From an uncultured Collinsella sp. (lineage in GTDB: Bacteria; Actinomycetota; Coriobacteriia; Coriobacteriales; Coriobacteriaceae), in assembly GCA_900547025.1 (NCBI GenBank), contig UREZ01000046.1, forward strand, positions 1 to 13,821: 13,821 bases of DNA, written 5' to 3'. Shown one piece after another: positions 13,010-13,821 of this stretch. Both the position numbers and the translations under genes were made by a program. The notes beneath the pieces are model-generated. The model saw only the letters and a program-made list of their open reading frames with translations, did no database searches and was not told the DNA's origin. How positions within the stretch are numbered: position 1 is the first letter of the stretch; the number at the start of each line of letters is the position of its first letter.

Positions 13010-13821
13010 ATGGAAAAGCTCGATGTGGTGAATGCTGCGCTTGGCGCTCTGAAGGCTGGTAAGACGTGCGAGTTGGTGGTAGTTGCCGGCACGGCAGGGT
13101 CGTCGCCGCGCGGCGTGGGCGCCTGGATGGCCGTCTTTGCCGATGGTAGCCAGGCGGGCACTATCGGCGGCGGCAAGATTGAGCTCTTTGCGCTGGATGA
13201 GGCGCGCGAGCTCCTGAGCGCGGGACAGTCGCGTCTGGTCCGCTACACCATGGGCGGCGAGAACTCCGATACCGGCATGATCTGCGGCGGGGCCATCTGC
13301 CTGTGCTACCTGCATCTGGATGCAACCCAGGCACCGTTGTTCCAGGAAATTGCCGACGTCTTGGCCTATCGGCGCATCGGCGACTTCGTCATCGACTTTG
13401 AGCCGTTTATCGCGAGCGCGCTCGAGGGCGATGTGGCCGAGTACCATGGCGAGGAATCGCGCCGCACCATTGCGGGCTGCCCCGGGCTTTCGCTGGTGGA
13501 GGAGGGGAGTAAGGTCACCTACACCAACGCCGCCTCCGAGATTCCCCCGGCGCACATCGAGACGCTCTGCCCCGAGGGCCTGACCTACATCTTTGGCTGC
13601 GGACACGTGGGCGCCGCGACGGCGCGGGTGCTCACGGCGGCGGGCTTTGCCGTCGTGGCTTGCGACGACCGCCCCGGCACGCTGACCCCCGAATGGGTGC
13701 CCGGTGTCTACGATCGTCGCCTGGTCGATTACAAGAACCTGAGCAAGCAGTGCCCCATCGGCCCGCGCGACCTGGTGGTCGTCGCCACGGCGGGTCACAA
13801 GTCCGATATCGACGTGGTGAT
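13010..13821 (+). CDS. xdhC: XdhC/CoxI family protein, 3' end missing
   Basis: Maturation factor for molybdenum hydroxylases; XdhC proteins bind molybdenum cofactor, help its sulfuration and deliver it to the apoenzyme. The frame is open from the ATG at 13010 to the window end, 270 codons. The N-terminal XdhC_CoxI domain shows VAGTAGSSPRGVGAWM (25-40) and TIGGGKIE, with the cysteine-containing MICGGAICL segment. The C-terminal XdhC_C Rossmann domain begins at TYIFGCGHVGAATARVL followed by CDDRP, and is cut near VVVATAGHKSD. The ribosome-binding site AGGAA overlaps the yqeB stop. About 50-80 residues are probably missing. It completes the accessory set with ygfJ, yqeC and yqeB; the hydroxylase structural genes are expected close by. 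Confidence 0.9.
   Translation, partial: MEKLDVVNAALGALKAGKTCELVVVAGTAGSSPRGVGAWMAVFADGSQAGTIGGGKIELFALDEARELLSAGQSRLVRYTMGGENSDTGMICGGAICLCYLHLDATQAPLFQEIADVLAYRRIGDFVIDFEPFIASALEGDVAEYHGEESRRTIAGCPGLSLVEEGSKVTYTNAASEIPPAHIETLCPEGLTYIFGCGHVGAATARVLTAAGFAVVACDDRPGTLTPEWVPGVYDRRLVDYKNLSKQCPIGPRDLVVVATAGHKSDIDVV

Noticed and set aside
12143..13798. Long minus-strand open frame over yqeB and xdhC
   Set aside because: Antisense to two recognisable genes, with low-complexity shadow composition.

Overview
The window is GC-rich, tightly packed bacterial DNA. Protein content and gene order suggest a Coriobacteriia gut anaerobe, most likely Collinsella or a close relative. This is a judgement from recalled families, not a database search. 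It splits into an accessory left part (about 1-4100) and a metabolic right part (about 4138-13821).

Left part. Bases 1-955 hold the 5' end of an IS110-family DEDD transposase on the minus strand, cut by the window edge. Its noncoding flank (956 to about 1075) contains two strong stem-loops and is where an IS110 bridge RNA would be expected. A plus-strand terminator follows at 1187-1232. Next come a DEDDh 3'-5' exonuclease-like gene (1396-2217, +) and an unrecognised 140-residue gene (2239-2661, -). A gene-free stretch (2662-3027) holds two minus-strand terminator-like hairpins and a three-copy, exactly 33-bp-spaced repeat. An unrecognised single-pass membrane protein with a Pro/Ala/Thr-rich linker (3028-4014, -) ends this part.

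Right part. A YheO-type PAS/HTH regulator (4138-4791, -) is divergent from a plus-strand series: ygeX (2,3-diaminopropionate ammonia-lyase), ygeY (M20 metallohydrolase) and ygeW (carbamoyltransferase), then a terminator, then a MocA/YgfJ-type nucleotidyltransferase and hyuA (dihydropyrimidinase/hydantoinase-like). Convergent to hyuA is yqeC (-). Divergent from yqeC are yqeB (+) and an xdhC-family gene (+) that runs off the end. The 277-bp region between regulator and ygeX contains two near-identical near-palindromes spaced 51 bp apart, good candidates for the regulator's operators.

How the genes fit together. ygeX, ygeY, ygeW and hyuA occur in the E. coli ygeW-ssnA region and in the gut-anaerobe cluster linked to anaerobic uric acid and purine breakdown. 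ygfJ, yqeC, yqeB and xdhC are accessory genes of selenium-dependent molybdenum hydroxylases such as xanthine dehydrogenase-type enzymes. The likely picture is a purine/urate degradation locus: a molybdenum hydroxylase (not in the window, expected nearby) acts on the purine, and the hydantoinase, lyase, M20 enzyme and carbamoyltransferase handle ring-opened, diaminopropionate and carbamoyl intermediates. No RNA genes, CRISPR array or prophage structural genes were seen.
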